From Arachnopeziza araneosa (taxonomy: Eukaryota; Ascomycota; Leotiomycetes; Helotiales; Arachnopezizaceae), in assembly GCA_003988855.1 (NCBI GenBank), contig QYAI01000048.1, forward strand, positions 124,001 to 188,000: a stretch of 64,000 nt of DNA, given 5' to 3'. Of this stretch, positions 1-11,141 are shown piece after piece; positions within the stretch are counted from its first letter, which is position 1; the number at the start of each line of letters is the position of its first letter. The position numbers and the translations under genes were made by a program. The notes under the pieces were generated by a model, which saw only the letters and a list, made by a program, of their open reading frames with translations, was not told the origin of the DNA and ran no database searches.

Positions 1-963
1 CTCTTCGGCGAGGGTAAACACCCTGGCTTCAGGTCATTGCTGATTTCTCGCCTTTCTCCTCACTTGTCTTCTCGCGCTTTCCAATTTTGGCTTAAACATA
101 CCCATGTTTTCGACTCCAAGAATTCTCGAGGACTTTACGAGACTGGTGGTTCACGTCACGCCATTCGCGTCATGCGTCTTCTGTCAACTACCCTCGGTTT
201 CCGGTCGCAAGTTCAAGCACTTCTCAATGCCAGGACACTTAATGAACAACGCGAGATCTGGACCAAGAAGATAAGACCAGTCATCATGTCTCGTCTCCTC
301 AATTACTTTGTTGTTTCATCAGAAAAGTTTCTCTGGGCTGCGCTTGGCGTTCCTCATAACCAAGTCGCAATGCTGGAAGCTGATCATTTAGCGTCAGAAA
401 CACTCCCAGGCGAATCGATATCTGGATCACCTCTTGAGCATAGCGAAAAGGAACTCAATTCCACTCGTGGCGCCGCAGTCTGGGAGTACATGGTTCAGAC
501 TCTTGACCCTGTGATCGAGACATCTCTCATTGGCGAAGACAATCCATATTACCTAGTCTGCCTTCAAGGTTCCTACTCTCATCGCTGCCACCCTGACTAC
601 CTTAAGCCCAAATCTCACCAAAAGTTGTCACGTGGCAATGCATTCGATGGACTTCGCATTCACACAGATGAGATCAATGAGGTAGTTTCCCGATTGACTC
701 CAGGTACACTTACTGTTGCGGTGGTCATGGACAGTATGGATTGGTTTGACCCCGGCTCCGAAGCCGCAAGCCTGCAAATTGAGAAATTGAATTCCGCGTT
801 GAAGGTCGGTGGCCGTGTTCTCCTCCGCTCTGCCGCTTTGACGCCATGGTATATCGCTAAATTTGAAGGCCTCGGTTTCCAAGGCAAAAGAGTAGGTGCT
901 AGAATCGCAGGTGCTTGTATTGACAGGTTGGTCCATTTCCGGTTCAATGATTTTCGCAAATGA
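1..963 (+). CDS. BTA1: Betaine lipid synthase, C-terminal BtaA-like part (5' partial)
   Basis: The frame is open from base 1, so the gene begins outside the window and about 320 C-terminal residues are visible. The start of the visible part (LFGEGKHPGFR, then LISRLSPHLSSRAFQFWL) and the later VVMDSMDWFDP and GGRVLLRSA segments match what I know of the DUF3419/BtaA family. BtaA transfers the 3-amino-3-carboxypropyl group of S-adenosylmethionine to diacylglycerol, the first step in making the phosphorus-free membrane lipid DGTS. In fungi this domain is normally fused to a BtaB methyltransferase domain, which would lie upstream. The frame ends with FNDFRK and a TGA, with no intron in the visible part. 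The family call rests on motif memory, not a search. Confidence 0.82.
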   Translation, partial: LFGEGKHPGFRSLLISRLSPHLSSRAFQFWLKHTHVFDSKNSRGLYETGGSRHAIRVMRLLSTTLGFRSQVQALLNARTLNEQREIWTKKIRPVIMSRLLNYFVVSSEKFLWAALGVPHNQVAMLEADHLASETLPGESISGSPLEHSEKELNSTRGAAVWEYMVQTLDPVIETSLIGEDNPYYLVCLQGSYSHRCHPDYLKPKSHQKLSRGNAFDGLRIHTDEINEVVSRLTPGTLTVAVVMDSMDWFDPGSEAASLQIEKLNSALKVGGRVLLRSAALTPWYIAKFEGLGFQGKRVGARIAGACIDRLVHFRFNDFRK

Positions 964-1572
964 GCTAAATTAAACCAGAGTCAACATGTACGCTTCATGC
1001 TGGATCCTTACCAAAACCGATTCTCTCGCTCCTCTCACTCCCAAAGTTCAAGGTACCACGCGCACAAGTTCCGTCGATCTTGAGAGCCTTGAACTCTGAC
1101 TGCCATCCGCTGCTCTACCTAACACTGTCCTTACCAATACTATGAATTTACATTGTAGAGCCATTACCGGTTCAAATTCTACCCCAAACCCTGCGGACTC
1201 ACTGTTAAATGCATTGCCGGTTTCTCCAGATAGCTTTGAAGCTATTGAGGGAGGAGAGAGGTTGAGAGATCTTGATCGCACGCCTACACAGGACGATTAT
1301 TCTATTGGAAATAAAGGACTGAATGTAAGGAAGAGGGGCAAATCATTTTAAGAAGGAGATGGGGAAAGTCTCGAGTTTTCGTCGCTCGCTCTACTTCTAT
1401 GGCTGCCTGTGCTAATCCAACAACTATTCTACTCATCGTCTTCTATCTACTACCTCTCTTCACAAAGCATCGATGATATTGTACAGTTTCTGAGTCGAGA
1501 TCCTTCACATCCTTACCATTTCATCTCCTCTCCTCTCACTCCTAATCCCTCCATAATTCTAGTATTCGTTTC
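964..1572. other. Intergenic, no gene seen
   Basis: The stretch lies between the betaine lipid synthase stop and the 3' end of the convergent orphan gene. The short open frames here lack family features or plausible splice partners. The part near 1400-1560 is rich in C and T. Confidence 0.5.
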
Positions 1573-2871
1573 CTACCAAGGATATTCGATCCTCTCTCCC
1601 TTCCCATCAACCCTTGGTAAAGTCAATCCCAACCCAATAAACTTACCAGCTGGCTTCTTTTCCGTTGGGAATACGCAGTCAGTCTCTTGATGCAGGGTAT
1701 CGCGCTGAGTCTTGGATTTGCTTAGGAGTTCAGCCGGCTCAGCTTGCTGAGCGGCGGGAATAGAATTCTTCTTATCCTCTCTCACGCGCTCCTTTTCTTG
1801 AGCTTGGCGTGCCGGTTGCTCCGTCCGAGTCGAAGTAGATGAAGTGGGCTTGGGATTTAGTAGTTGACGAACCGACAGTAGGTGCGGATTCGTATTTGTC
1901 TTTTGACTCTTATTTGTATCCAATTCTTTTCCACAAGCCAAACACGAAGTCGGAGGTGGGAGAATGCAGCTCTCCGGCAGAGGAGGGAAGAAATAATCGT
2001 CGGGATCGGCGAGATTTGGTGGCTGGGTTGCCTGGCGGAAGGCGGGCATTGGGACGGAGAGTGGGAGGAGGCCTGCTGATGGGCGTGGGCGTTGTTGGAG
2101 CGGGAAGTTTTCGCCTGGGCGTTGGCGTGGAAACTGCATCCTGGCCCTCTCTGATGTTGAGGCTAGCGATTGCGTTTCATTGTTGATACGGTGCTGAGAT
2201 TGGTTTGGGGGTTTTGAATAGATGCCAGTTGTTAAAGCTGGGAATCGACTTTGACCAATGCCACTGCTCGCTGCGATCGGAATTCGGGCCTTCGACAATG
2301 AAGACTCGCCAGAAGTAGGAGCTGGATATCGACTTTGACTTAGCTCGTTGTTCACAGCGGTCGAAACCTGGGTATTCGACAATGTATTCGAAGCCCCAAC
2401 ACCAGAACTTCCTCCCAGCTGGTCCTTATACCTCTCCATCTCCCTCTTAGCATTCCTTTCCAGCTTGGCCAACTCTCTCGCCCTCAAGTCCCTCTCTCTC
2501 CTCTCCTTCTTCTCTCTCACCGCCGTAGCAACATAACTCTTCAACTCGCTCTCCAGATTGTCCGGCTCGACCTTCTTTTCCCAGCAATATCGAGCCTTGA
2601 TCTGCTCGGCCCGTCCTTCGTATTCTTTGACCACGTACTTTATCTGCTGGAGGCGCCAGTCTTTCCGCCAGTCGGTTTTGTGGACCGCTGGATGGTCGCG
2701 AATCTGAAGGGTGCTGAGGGGAGGGTGGTAGGGGTTGGTCGAGAGGTTGATATGGTTGGAGAGAGCTCGTGAGTTGGATGGGGCAACCGGGACGATGAAA
2801 GGCGGGAGTTTGTTGGCAAGCCAGAGGATGAGAATTAATTGGAAGTCGGTGTAGGACTGCTTACCTACCAT
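1573..2871 (-). CDS. Hypothetical protein with charged coiled-coil segment
   Basis: Single-exon frame of 432 residues when started at the ATG at 2871 (MVGKQSYTDFQL). The frame is open further upstream, but only from a TTG. I do not recognise the family. After a hydrophobic N-terminal stretch (about 9-25), residues about 70-150 are strongly charged and helical (KKERRERDLRARELAKLERN), likely a coiled coil. The middle is Ser/Pro/Gln-rich and low in complexity, and a single CLAC motif sits near residue 310. It ends with GERIEYPW. An upstream intron cannot be excluded, because the bases just after the ATG (GTAGGTAAG) resemble a donor. Probably a lineage-specific gene. Confidence 0.6.
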   Translation of the reverse strand: MVGKQSYTDFQLILILWLANKLPPFIVPVAPSNSRALSNHINLSTNPYHPPLSTLQIRDHPAVHKTDWRKDWRLQQIKYVVKEYEGRAEQIKARYCWEKKVEPDNLESELKSYVATAVREKKERRERDLRARELAKLERNAKREMERYKDQLGGSSGVGASNTLSNTQVSTAVNNELSQSRYPAPTSGESSLSKARIPIAASSGIGQSRFPALTTGIYSKPPNQSQHRINNETQSLASTSERARMQFPRQRPGENFPLQQRPRPSAGLLPLSVPMPAFRQATQPPNLADPDDYFFPPLPESCILPPPTSCLACGKELDTNKSQKTNTNPHLLSVRQLLNPKPTSSTSTRTEQPARQAQEKERVREDKKNSIPAAQQAEPAELLSKSKTQRDTLHQETDCVFPTEKKPAGKFIGLGLTLPRVDGKGERIEYPW

Positions 2872-4779
2872 TTTGGAGGTTGTCGGATGATGAGGGTTGG
2901 ACTCGTGGAAGAATAATGATGTAAGTAGTGATTGTTTCGAGGTCTGAGTTTTCAAGTGAGAGTAGAATTTGTTGGTGGTTGCGATATGGTAAGTTTGGTT
3001 CTAGGTTGTAGAGCAGGTCTTTGAGGTGTCTGGGAGCTTCAAAGAGACTTGAAATGTTAATAGAGATTGATAGATTTTTCAAGTTTCAGCGGAAGAAAGG
3101 GGAAATTTATACTTGAATATCATGGCAGTGAGTGAATAGTTTGAATATTGTAAAGAAAAATATTTGAATCATTGTTGGTCGAGGAACTGACTCGGAGAGA
3201 GGGGCTTGTCAGTTAGCGATTCTGTAGTTGAAGGTAGTTGCACAGAGGAGAATAGACGGAGACTTGAGCGAAACTCATCGTGTTTTGTGACTCGAAAGAC
3301 TAGATGTAGGTCTGAGATATTCCGAAGTACTCTGAACTATATCGAGGTTAGCGAACAAGAAATGATAAGACCTTGACTGGATAAGTTTGTAATGCTCTTG
3401 CTCTATGTCTAGATATAGTTGTCAGTTAGAACTGAAAGGTTTGAAATGAAATACATAGGTTGGAGACTATGACCTCTGAAAGTAAAGTGAAAGCATAGCT
3501 ATTTATGTCAGTAGGTTATTGAAAGGACTAGTAATGAGAAGCTCAGGGCTGAACCTGTAGTCCAGCTACTTCTCTTAGACAATATTGCTTAACCTAAAGT
3601 GAGTTGAGGCCTTTTGCGGGTGGGTATGACGTCCTAAGAATGTGTGTGTTTAGCGAAAGGAAAGAAGGATGGTGGGAGATGTTTTATGGAAGCTTGATAT
3701 AAGTTTACACTCCAATTGATCTTCTGAAGTGATTCCAACCTGTCAGTATGAATTTCGAATTAGTACTATGCGATTCAGAGCTTCACGAGTTGTATCTGGG
3801 GTTATATTGAGGTTTCCGACCTGTGAATCGAATTTTCATCTGATGGTTAGGCATTTCGTATCAAAAGCATCAGGGTCACAAGTGCTTAAGAAATGGATGA
3901 TAGAGCTGCTCACGTTGCCGAGACATTTCATGTCGCAAGTCAATTGTGGAAAACCGTTGATTTCAATTTGTTAAACTAAATGCAAAAGTCCGCGGTAAGC
4001 AATGTGTACGTGATTATGTTGGTCACAGCTAATACTTTGCATTGTTTACACTGGATAAGAAGGCTAGTACCCCGACAAGATTTCATTACAAAGAATATAA
4101 CTGGTACATGATCTATCTATCTGACAGGGTAAATGGCAAATATTCCTTCCCCAATATATCAAGTCAATATTGTGCTAGACTTACAACTTGTGCGTTAAAT
4201 ACAAGAGAGTAGCACGGTTGTGATATAGCCGCTTCAAATATCTCAAACCTAAAAGGCAAACACTTTGTCATAAAGAAAATTCTTGTAAACATTTTGGTTC
4301 TGAAATGTAATATTTCCTAAGACATTAGCTTCTCTCCTTTTTGTCGCTTAACTACCAAAGCATCTTGTCACATATTTTCAAGAGCTAGAAAGAATTGTAG
4401 CAGGTATTTTATTTCTAAAAGTTCATTGATTTTCGGGTCCAGTCCGTTGTTTATATATGTAGAAGCAGCTTCTCATTTCATCCAGCGCTGGCACCAGAAC
4501 GACTTTATCTCTATACAATGCCGCTACTGACGAGATTACAAGTTATCTTTACTAAATGAAAGCAATTTATTCAATTTCTGCGTTCTCCAGAATTTGAATC
4601 ACCGTTTAGCTTCTAGGAATAATCTGACATATTTTAGTGAGATATTCAAGGAAATTGTACAATATTCCCATCATTACCAATCACACTTCCTCCCGAGACT
4701 GATGGAATATATAAAGACACAGATGTCTTTCAGTATACACAATTATTAAACCAAAGATCTGCACTCAAATAAAAGAACA
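2872..4779. other. Long AT-rich intergenic region
   Basis: About 1.9 kb without a supported gene. Open frames are short (the longest, 3729-3974, has 81 codons and no family features). The sequence becomes AT-rich toward 4100-4750. The last 60 bases before the next ATG contain AT-rich leader sequence (tatataaagaca near 4711) that could belong to the promoter of the RNase III-like gene. No tRNA, repeat array or transposon signature was recognised. Confidence 0.5.
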
Positions 4780-5938
4780 ATGGAACCAATAAGACAAACA
4801 TCTCCAGCACCCTCAGAGAACTCATGGACCAGCAGCATTCATACTACACAGACCCAACCCGCTGGTTCAATCTTGACTGCCAGAAGACTTTCGGTTGGAC
4901 TCGCATTCGATAACCAAGGTCTGGGACCTGCCACCATATTCTCAAAAGTCACTGAAACAGGTAATTTCTCTGATAAAGGTTCGCAGGTCACGCAGCGTTG
5001 GGCTGATAGTCCTCTAGATCTTCCTAGAGACCATCAGCTACCTCGCTCCCAGACAGCTTCTGTTTTGCCTACTACACACCAAGGAATAAAACCTTCACTG
5101 ACTTTTAACCTTGATCCAACTTTGCTTCAAAGAGTCTCTACTGAACAAGCAAGAGAACCCTTGATCTCTCGTAGCATACATCCCACTTCACTTCAAAGGA
5201 TCCCTTCCATCATATCCAACCACTCTGTCCCTCTTCTACGTCCTGATTCAGGTGCTACCCTGATTGGCTCTCCTACGCTCAGCACTGGCAAACAGCAGTG
5301 GCCAACTGAGCATCCTTCTCATGGCCATCGCATCGAATCAAATCTCCAGCGGGGCATATCTTCCCGCGCAGGTCCCGATGCTCAAAAGATATGGAGAGAG
5401 CTTATCCAACACATCACCGGCGGCTATGAGTTTAAAGATCCCGACCTGCTGGAAGAAGCATTGGAGAGTCCTGGATCCGGGGTCACCTGTGTAGGAGCGA
5501 GTCACCGTCATTTTGAGAATGGAAACGAAGAACTTGCCAAAGTAGGCGAGAAGGCCATGGAATTAATCTTGCAGGATCAATTTTATATCCTCAAGGTTCC
5601 TCCGGGTACGTCATTTATCTTCTTATGATCAGTTGACACTGATAGAAATAGGCGATGCTCATAGAATAAGAGAATTGTTGATTGGGAGGGAAAGCCTGGC
5701 ACGTGTTGGAACAGCGAGTAAGCTCCAACAATTCATCAGGCCAAGGCGGCCGTTACGGAAGTCACAGAAATCAAATCTGTTCTCTCTATTGAGGGAGGAC
5801 GCTCAGTGGGAGCACCCATCAAGGGCGATTGAGAGAGGAATTAAAGCGATCATTGGAGCTGCTTACTTCGATGGTGGCTATGATGGTGCAAGAAGAATCA
5901 TGGCGGCCTTGAAACTATTGCTCGAGGCGAATCCTTAA
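4780..5938 (+). CDS. RNase III-fold protein, probably catalytically inactive
   Basis: Two exons, 4780-5605 and 5652-5938, joined across a 46-bp GT-AG intron in phase 1, give 370 residues. Residues 1-200 are Ser/Thr/Pro-rich and probably disordered. Residues about 205-368 resemble one RNase III domain: WRELIQHITGGYEFKDPDLLEEAL, then NEELAKVGEKAMEL, and KAIIGAAYFDGG. The metal-binding signature is damaged. Against the E. coli signature (E38, E41, D45, D114, E117), only the first Glu is kept, and the others read Ala253, Glu257, Arg337 and Lys340. No dsRNA-binding domain follows. The fold may serve RNA or protein binding, as in the RNase III-like mitoribosomal proteins, but I see no mitochondrial presequence. 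Confidence 0.8.
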
Positions 5939-6068
5939 TGAGATGTGAAGGTTTTGCAGATGGAAATGTACTTGTACGAACAAAGGTATTCTTCTTGATA
6001 TTGGTAGCATGAGTCAAGCAATTTGATTCATCATCAAATTTAATCATTTCATGTAAAGTTGAGCTTAC

Positions 6069-6897
6069 TCAGGCTGTGCTGCGGCCAAGAAAATCTTCAG
6101 CAAAGAGATTGACATCAGGCAATCGCGCAACATTCAACTCTGAGTATGCTTTCAGAAGTTGATCTGCCAAAGCTAGCATACCCCTATCGTACCTCAGAAG
6201 CTTAAAGCCGTCCGTCTTCAACTCTGCTGGCATTTCTACCCAAACTACAATGGGGCTCTCCAAAGTCTGTTCAATTTCCAACTTTTCTGAAGTCACCTTG
6301 GAGAGAAGCTCCTTGCGGAATCGCAAACTTGGAAACTTTTGCTCTAGCCCCTTGATGTTGGATCCATGCTTGCCACCGATATAGGCACTGTGGGCATTTG
6401 GTTGTCTGAGGACAGTAGAGAAACGCGGCCAGCCATCTTGAGAAGCGAAGAACAGCTTGAGCCTAGAGGAGAATATATTAGATCCATATTAGAAAGTAGT
6501 GACGCTTCACCTACGCGTCAAGTTTTCCAGCTTCGTTTGCTGCGAGAGGAATCTGGTAGGAGTGCATCGGTGGAGCATGCATCGAATTGGCAGCCATAGG
6601 TGAAGTATATATCGAAGGAGAAAGTATCGGATTGTGAGACTGCTTCTTACGATCTTCTTTTCCATTGTGGTGATTGGAAGGTGAGTTTCGATTGCGAAGA
6701 CTCTGTGATCGATAATTTTGGTAGGCATTGGTAGTATCTAAACGCGAGTTGTGATAGTAATCACCTCTTGAGCCTGACCGATTCCGAGTCTTGGAATCGT
6801 TTGGATGGATTGATCTCGAACGACGAAATACTGAGCCAACCTCTTCACGGTGAGAGGGTGACCTTGACCGGCCCCGGTTCTTCGACTGACTAGCCAT
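6069..6897 (-). CDS. KH-like RNA-binding protein with Arg/Ser-rich N-terminus
   Basis: Exons 6897-6515 and 6462-6069 with a 52-bp intron (GTAGGT donor, CTCTAG acceptor) give 258 residues. The ATG at 6897 (MASQSKNRGRSRSPSH) is preferred over a further upstream start because the SR-like tail begins there. The N-terminal 120 residues are Arg/Ser/Asn-rich. After the splice, residues about 130-215 read like a KH fold: YIGGKHGSNIKGLEQKF carries the GxxG loop (G158-K-H-G161) that contacts RNA. The combination suggests a pre-mRNA or nuclear RNA-binding role, but no specific orthologue is recognised. The splice is what exposes the GxxG loop, since it lies upstream of the obvious second open frame. Confidence 0.68.
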
Positions 6898-7901
6898 AGT
6901 GATGGACAATATTGACGTGAGGACAAATACCAAGGAATCTGCCTAAATCGTCAAATGAAAGATAGATTAGTATATACGATACTAAATCGAGTGCTTGGAA
7001 CGTTCAAACTCACAGGATCAGGATCTGAGAGGGTTGGAAAATGAACTACTGCAATTCTTCTAGACTTGGGAGACATATTTATACTCATTCACTGAATGAT
7101 CATATGATCTTGATTCAAAAAGTTATGGCAACAAGTGAATGAGGTCTGCTCAAGCCTTTTCACCTTCTATAAATACCACCTCAACTGACCAGCAGCACAT
7201 GTTAGCACCATCCCTTGAAGCACGAGATTACCCTTTACTGGACGAGCTGCTTCTTGGAGAAGCTGAACTACTGTCATGAGTGCGAAAGCGTTCTGAGAAT
7301 AATAGACAAGATTTTTTTGGGTGACAATTTATGGTACAAAATCGCGAGCGCTTGACCTTTGTACAACTATTTGCCACTTGACCTGAGTTCTGTTGTCATA
7401 TGTAATCTGTCTTTGAATTTGAGACGAGTGTGCCTGCACTACGACAGCAAAACTCTGAGATTGGTAACAATCGAGTAAGTGATGGAACCTGCTGTGAGAA
7501 GTATGTTAACTAGAAAGTGTTATGCTATATGTGTTGTAAATGTTTTGGCATAAAAAAGAGCGAAAGTGGTTGACTCAGTCTATATTTATTTTCTCTGTAT
7601 GGAGCAAGAGTCAAAGATAGCCATGAACTGCTCTGCGTTGATTCTCCTGATATTGACAATCGAGCCAGACATTGAAATATGGAACCCGAACTGTTCTAAA
7701 AGAAAGTCGAAACCCCTTAGACGGCTGTATTTTCAAGCACCAATGAGATAACACTATGTTCCAAACTATTAAAATAAATGTTAAGTGCCTTTGCGCGAGA
7801 TTTCTTGGTTGCCCATCTCGTCTCGCGTGTTTTGAATCCCATTTCCGACCGACGCGTCACGTATGTTATAGAATTAAATAGGCGCGTTTCTGACATCGAA
7901 A
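6898..7901. other. Intergenic, no gene seen
   Basis: Upstream region of the KH-like gene. Several frames of 60-80 codons exist on both strands, but they overlap each other and show no family features. Confidence 0.45.
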
Positions 7902-8181
7902 CCAGTCGAGAGGCGCAAGTTGTTGTTGGAATAAAATCCATTTCTAACAATACTAAGACTTGTGTTCCTTACGTTGGTAGAGATAATGAGACACGTGACA
8001 TCAGACCTTCACGAGCGGGAGCTCAGAAGACATGATGAGGTCCGGCACCAAATCCAGTCGAGAGGCACAAGTTGTTCTTGGAATAGAATCCATTTCTGAG
8101 AATATTAAGACATGTGTTCCTTACGTTGGTAAAGATTATGGGATACTAAATCCTCAAGAGCGGGAGCTCGAGAGAACATGA
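7902..8181. repeat. Two-copy imperfect direct repeat, about 130 bp each
   Basis: Copy 1 (7902-8035) and copy 2 (8054-8181) both begin ccagtcgagaggc and share aatccatttct, tgtgttccttacgttggta and gagcgggagctc blocks in the same order. They begin 152 bp apart. Copy 2 lacks several bases in the middle and differs at scattered positions, so the duplication is not recent. The frame covering copy 1 shows no protein family. No terminal inverted repeats were seen. Confidence 0.8.
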
Positions 8182-8226
8182 AGGCATCCACAGAACTTTT
8201 TTGCTCCCGAGTTCTATCAAAGGTGA

Positions 8227-8243
8227 TTTTTTTTTTTTTTTTT
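8227..8243 (+). repeat. Poly-T run of 17
   Basis: Uninterrupted T tract shortly after the direct repeats. It could be the complement of a retroposed poly-A tail, but no element body is recognised next to it. Confidence 0.7.
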
Positions 8244-8899
8244 CTCTTTCAAAGAAATGGATGGTAAACCTTTTTTGCAGTGGTAATTTTTTGATATTTG
8301 CTCGCTCTCCTGTTCTTCTGGCAATGACCTATCTTCGAGGCTCTCCATCTTCCAAGTCCACGTGGAGCCTGACACCGAAGGCACAGTGAGCTATACAGCG
8401 CTGCAACGTCTATTTTCTGCTTCTTATGGCATCCCAACAGGATTTAGAGCTTGCCGAAAGTGAGGCCATAACCTTCCTAAAGGAAACATAAGTTCTTAGT
8501 ACACTTGGACGCATAGCTGACATTTCCCTAGGAGGATCTCGACTCTTTGCGACTTGACCAATTCTTCTAAATATCCTCGTTCGCTCCAAATGAGGGTTTC
8601 CAGGCCACTAGTCACGAAGTTCACAATAAAATCAAGAAGACACTTCTCTAAAATCCGACAACCTTATTGAGAAGCAAGAGTATTTCCAACAACCGGCTAC
8701 AGCTTCTCTGAAACCTCTGTAAGTATGATGAATCGCGATCGGGGAATAAAATCATGAAGCCAATATGGTACTGCGGCTTAATCAATAATGATTTCTTCGA
8801 GAACACTGGCTGGCACAATATACAAGAGCTGGAGTCCTCCACTTTGGTTAGTGGAGGAAAGGAAGCATGCAAGTACAATGATCCTGCAAAAGAAAATCT

Positions 8900-9255
8900 A
8901 TGAGCAAAACGTGTGAGCTTCTAAATTGGCTCGGAAAACGCACCAAAAGAAAACTAGAGGCTCCTGGTGCTGTCTACATCGGTCAGGATCGGATCGTTGG
9001 CTGGAAACCTTTCAGCACACCCTTGGCCAGCTGCAACTTGTACTGCTGGCCGATTGTCTTTGAATCCCTTGCAAAAACACAGATCCACTAGCTAATGTGT
9101 ATTCTAGAAATGCATCGAAAAGGGGTCCGAGGAATCCAAAGAGCCAGGAGTGCAGCGATGCCAGTGACAACGAAGCTAGGATAGCTTCATGGGCCACGAA
9201 AGGAGCAAGCCTGTTACTCGGCCCGACCATCCAGCTTACAAGTCCCGAGAACTAA
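8900..9255 (+). CDS. Weak candidate: small two-exon gene, 95 aa
   Basis: Not a firm call. An ATG at 8900 opens MSKTCELLNWLGKRTKRK. A possible donor at 9040 (GTACTG) and an acceptor at 9107 with a good branch site (GCTAAT) join it in phase 2 to an exon ending at 9255 (LTSPEN). The product is a basic protein with no recognised domain. Another frame just downstream (about 9250-9410) also looks coding, so this may be a decayed larger gene. The surroundings are gene-poor and contain duplications. Confidence 0.28.
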
Positions 9256-11141
9256 AATCGGGTCAGAGCTCAGTCCAGCTCGTCGCAGGAACTGGCGGTT
9301 GTTGAAAATTAGGCCTCCCCAGCGTCCTACCGTTCGTGCGACTGTCAAAGGAAAGAAGCTAGAAGTGGTTCTATTCAGAGTATTCAAGCAGCAAATGATC
9401 GTATGTTGATTGAATGGTCAGTACGGGAAGTCTTGCAAAAGTACACCGATAATTCAAACTGACAGAAACAGACGACTAAAGTTTTCAATCTGGAAGATCC
9501 TGCAGAGACGTCACAAGCCAAAAAAAGAAATGAAGAAGTCGAGAATAAATCTTCCCGTCTTTCAATGCAGGCACAACCAGCAATGAGAAACATATCGTCA
9601 GTCGCTGATCACAATTTTCGCCTCCGGAAGGCTACGCGATAGCTTCATATATGCATTAATCATATGCAAAGAAAGCACATAGCGACGTCCGAAGTCGGCC
9701 ATCAGGCACCGTACCCAAAGACGGAGTAATACAAGCCGGCCGAAGCTCAATTAAGTCAAAAGGATGCAGATGGGGAGTTGTGCCTGCTGCTTAACTAAGT
9801 AAACAGGATGCAAATGGAGAGTTGTGCCCGTTGCTTACCAAACGGCCCACCGGAGCGGCCTGAGTCATCGACCTCAAGCCTACCCAACTCCGTACTCGAG
9901 GACCATAGCGCACCTCGTACACAACGACGTGTCGCTGACAAGGCGTTGGACCTCTGAACTATCCATCAGGGTATGTCTTGGCGTACTTGTGGCTTCTAGA
10001 ACTGTTGGTACCATGGCATGACTGCGGCATGGTTTCCTGGGATTCACAATGTCCAGTCCTTTGCACATGCGGCGGAATTCTCTGATTCATATTATTCATG
10101 GATGGGGCTGAAAATTTCAATCAGATATTTTATAGTGCGACTAGGGCGGCTGGTACGAGGTTGATGTGAGACTACGATGGAGACATGTTCACTAAAGGGA
10201 GGCTTTCACGAGATGGTTGGCCGTGTACGTTAAGTCTTGACGGTGTTGACACAGAATTTCATGGTGTTGGGATAGAAAATTTTCTCGTACATTAGTGGTG
10301 GAGAGGTTGATGGCTTGACGGGTAAGCCAATTACGGAGTCGGAGTTCGGAGTGCTTGTTTCTGGGTTTTTGGGTTTTTGGGGGCGTCATCAATCACCGAA
10401 CGTCAGGTTTTGCGAATGGCAATGGGAAGAAGGCGTCATGGAAGAAAAGAAGAGCTAGTATTGTGACTGCATGGAGAACGAGAGGGAGGCGAAGGTGATG
10501 GTTGGGAGCGAGCATCTTCAGGGGCATGTTATTGCACAAGCGAAAGAGGCTTGAGCTCGAAAGGGGGGAGAGAGCGGCGGATTAGAAATGCGGAGAGAAG
10601 GTGTGATGAAGTGGTGACGGAGAAGGCTGGGACTGCTGATGCGAGCAGATGGGAGAGTATTGACAAGGGCGGCCAATCAAGGGGGGGGCTCTTTGGCAGA
10701 CTGAATGATCGCCTGGGGGTTGGATGCAAGCACAAGGGCGCATGGGCATTGGCGTGGCGCGATCTGTGCTTTGTGGGTTGTCGCCATGCACCGCAACCCC
10801 CCCCCCTTCGATGCCGGCGACGGAACAAGCCCACCGCGTTCATCCTTCTGCCAGTCCAGTGAGTCAGGTTGGCTGCCCATTTTGACTTTTATCCTCCTTG
10901 GTTCTTTGGTATAAGAGGGCCATGTGCCCGCCGTCTGCGAGTTGCAGCCAAAGAACACCCAAGACGTTTGAGCGCACTCGGTGGGCATCCAGTGGTGTTA
11001 CATTCCCCGCATCACAAAGGCTGCTGCACGCAACTCGCGGACCAATTGCAGACGGCACCATTGCTATCAATCGCTATCTTCTATATCGTACATCATTCCC
11101 TCTCCCCTCCCTCTCCTCCCTCTCTGCAACCCCAAGTCACC
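9256..11141. other. Gene-poor intergenic region upstream of the arrestin gene
   Basis: Frames here are short and mutually overlapping. A two-copy 44-bp repeat lies at 9761-9848. The last 500 bp before the arrestin ATG are GC-richer, with a poly-C run near 10797-10806 and a C/T-rich leader (about 11090-11140) typical of fungal transcription start regions. No RNA gene was recognised. Confidence 0.45.
9761..9848. repeat. Two tandem copies of a 44-bp unit
   Basis: Copies at 9761-9804 and 9805-9848 each start aggatgca.atgg.gagttgtgcc and continue to a gcttaac/gcttacc end. They differ at only a few positions. Confidence 0.75.

Noticed and set aside
1142..1180. B-box-like ggttcaaattc, a possible tRNA gene
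   Set aside because: No matching A box, acceptor stem or anticodon arm could be folded around it.
10869..11141. 91-codon N-terminal extension of the arrestin-like protein
   Set aside because: It covers the C/T-rich leader, has no arrestin features, and the ATG at 11142 has a better context.
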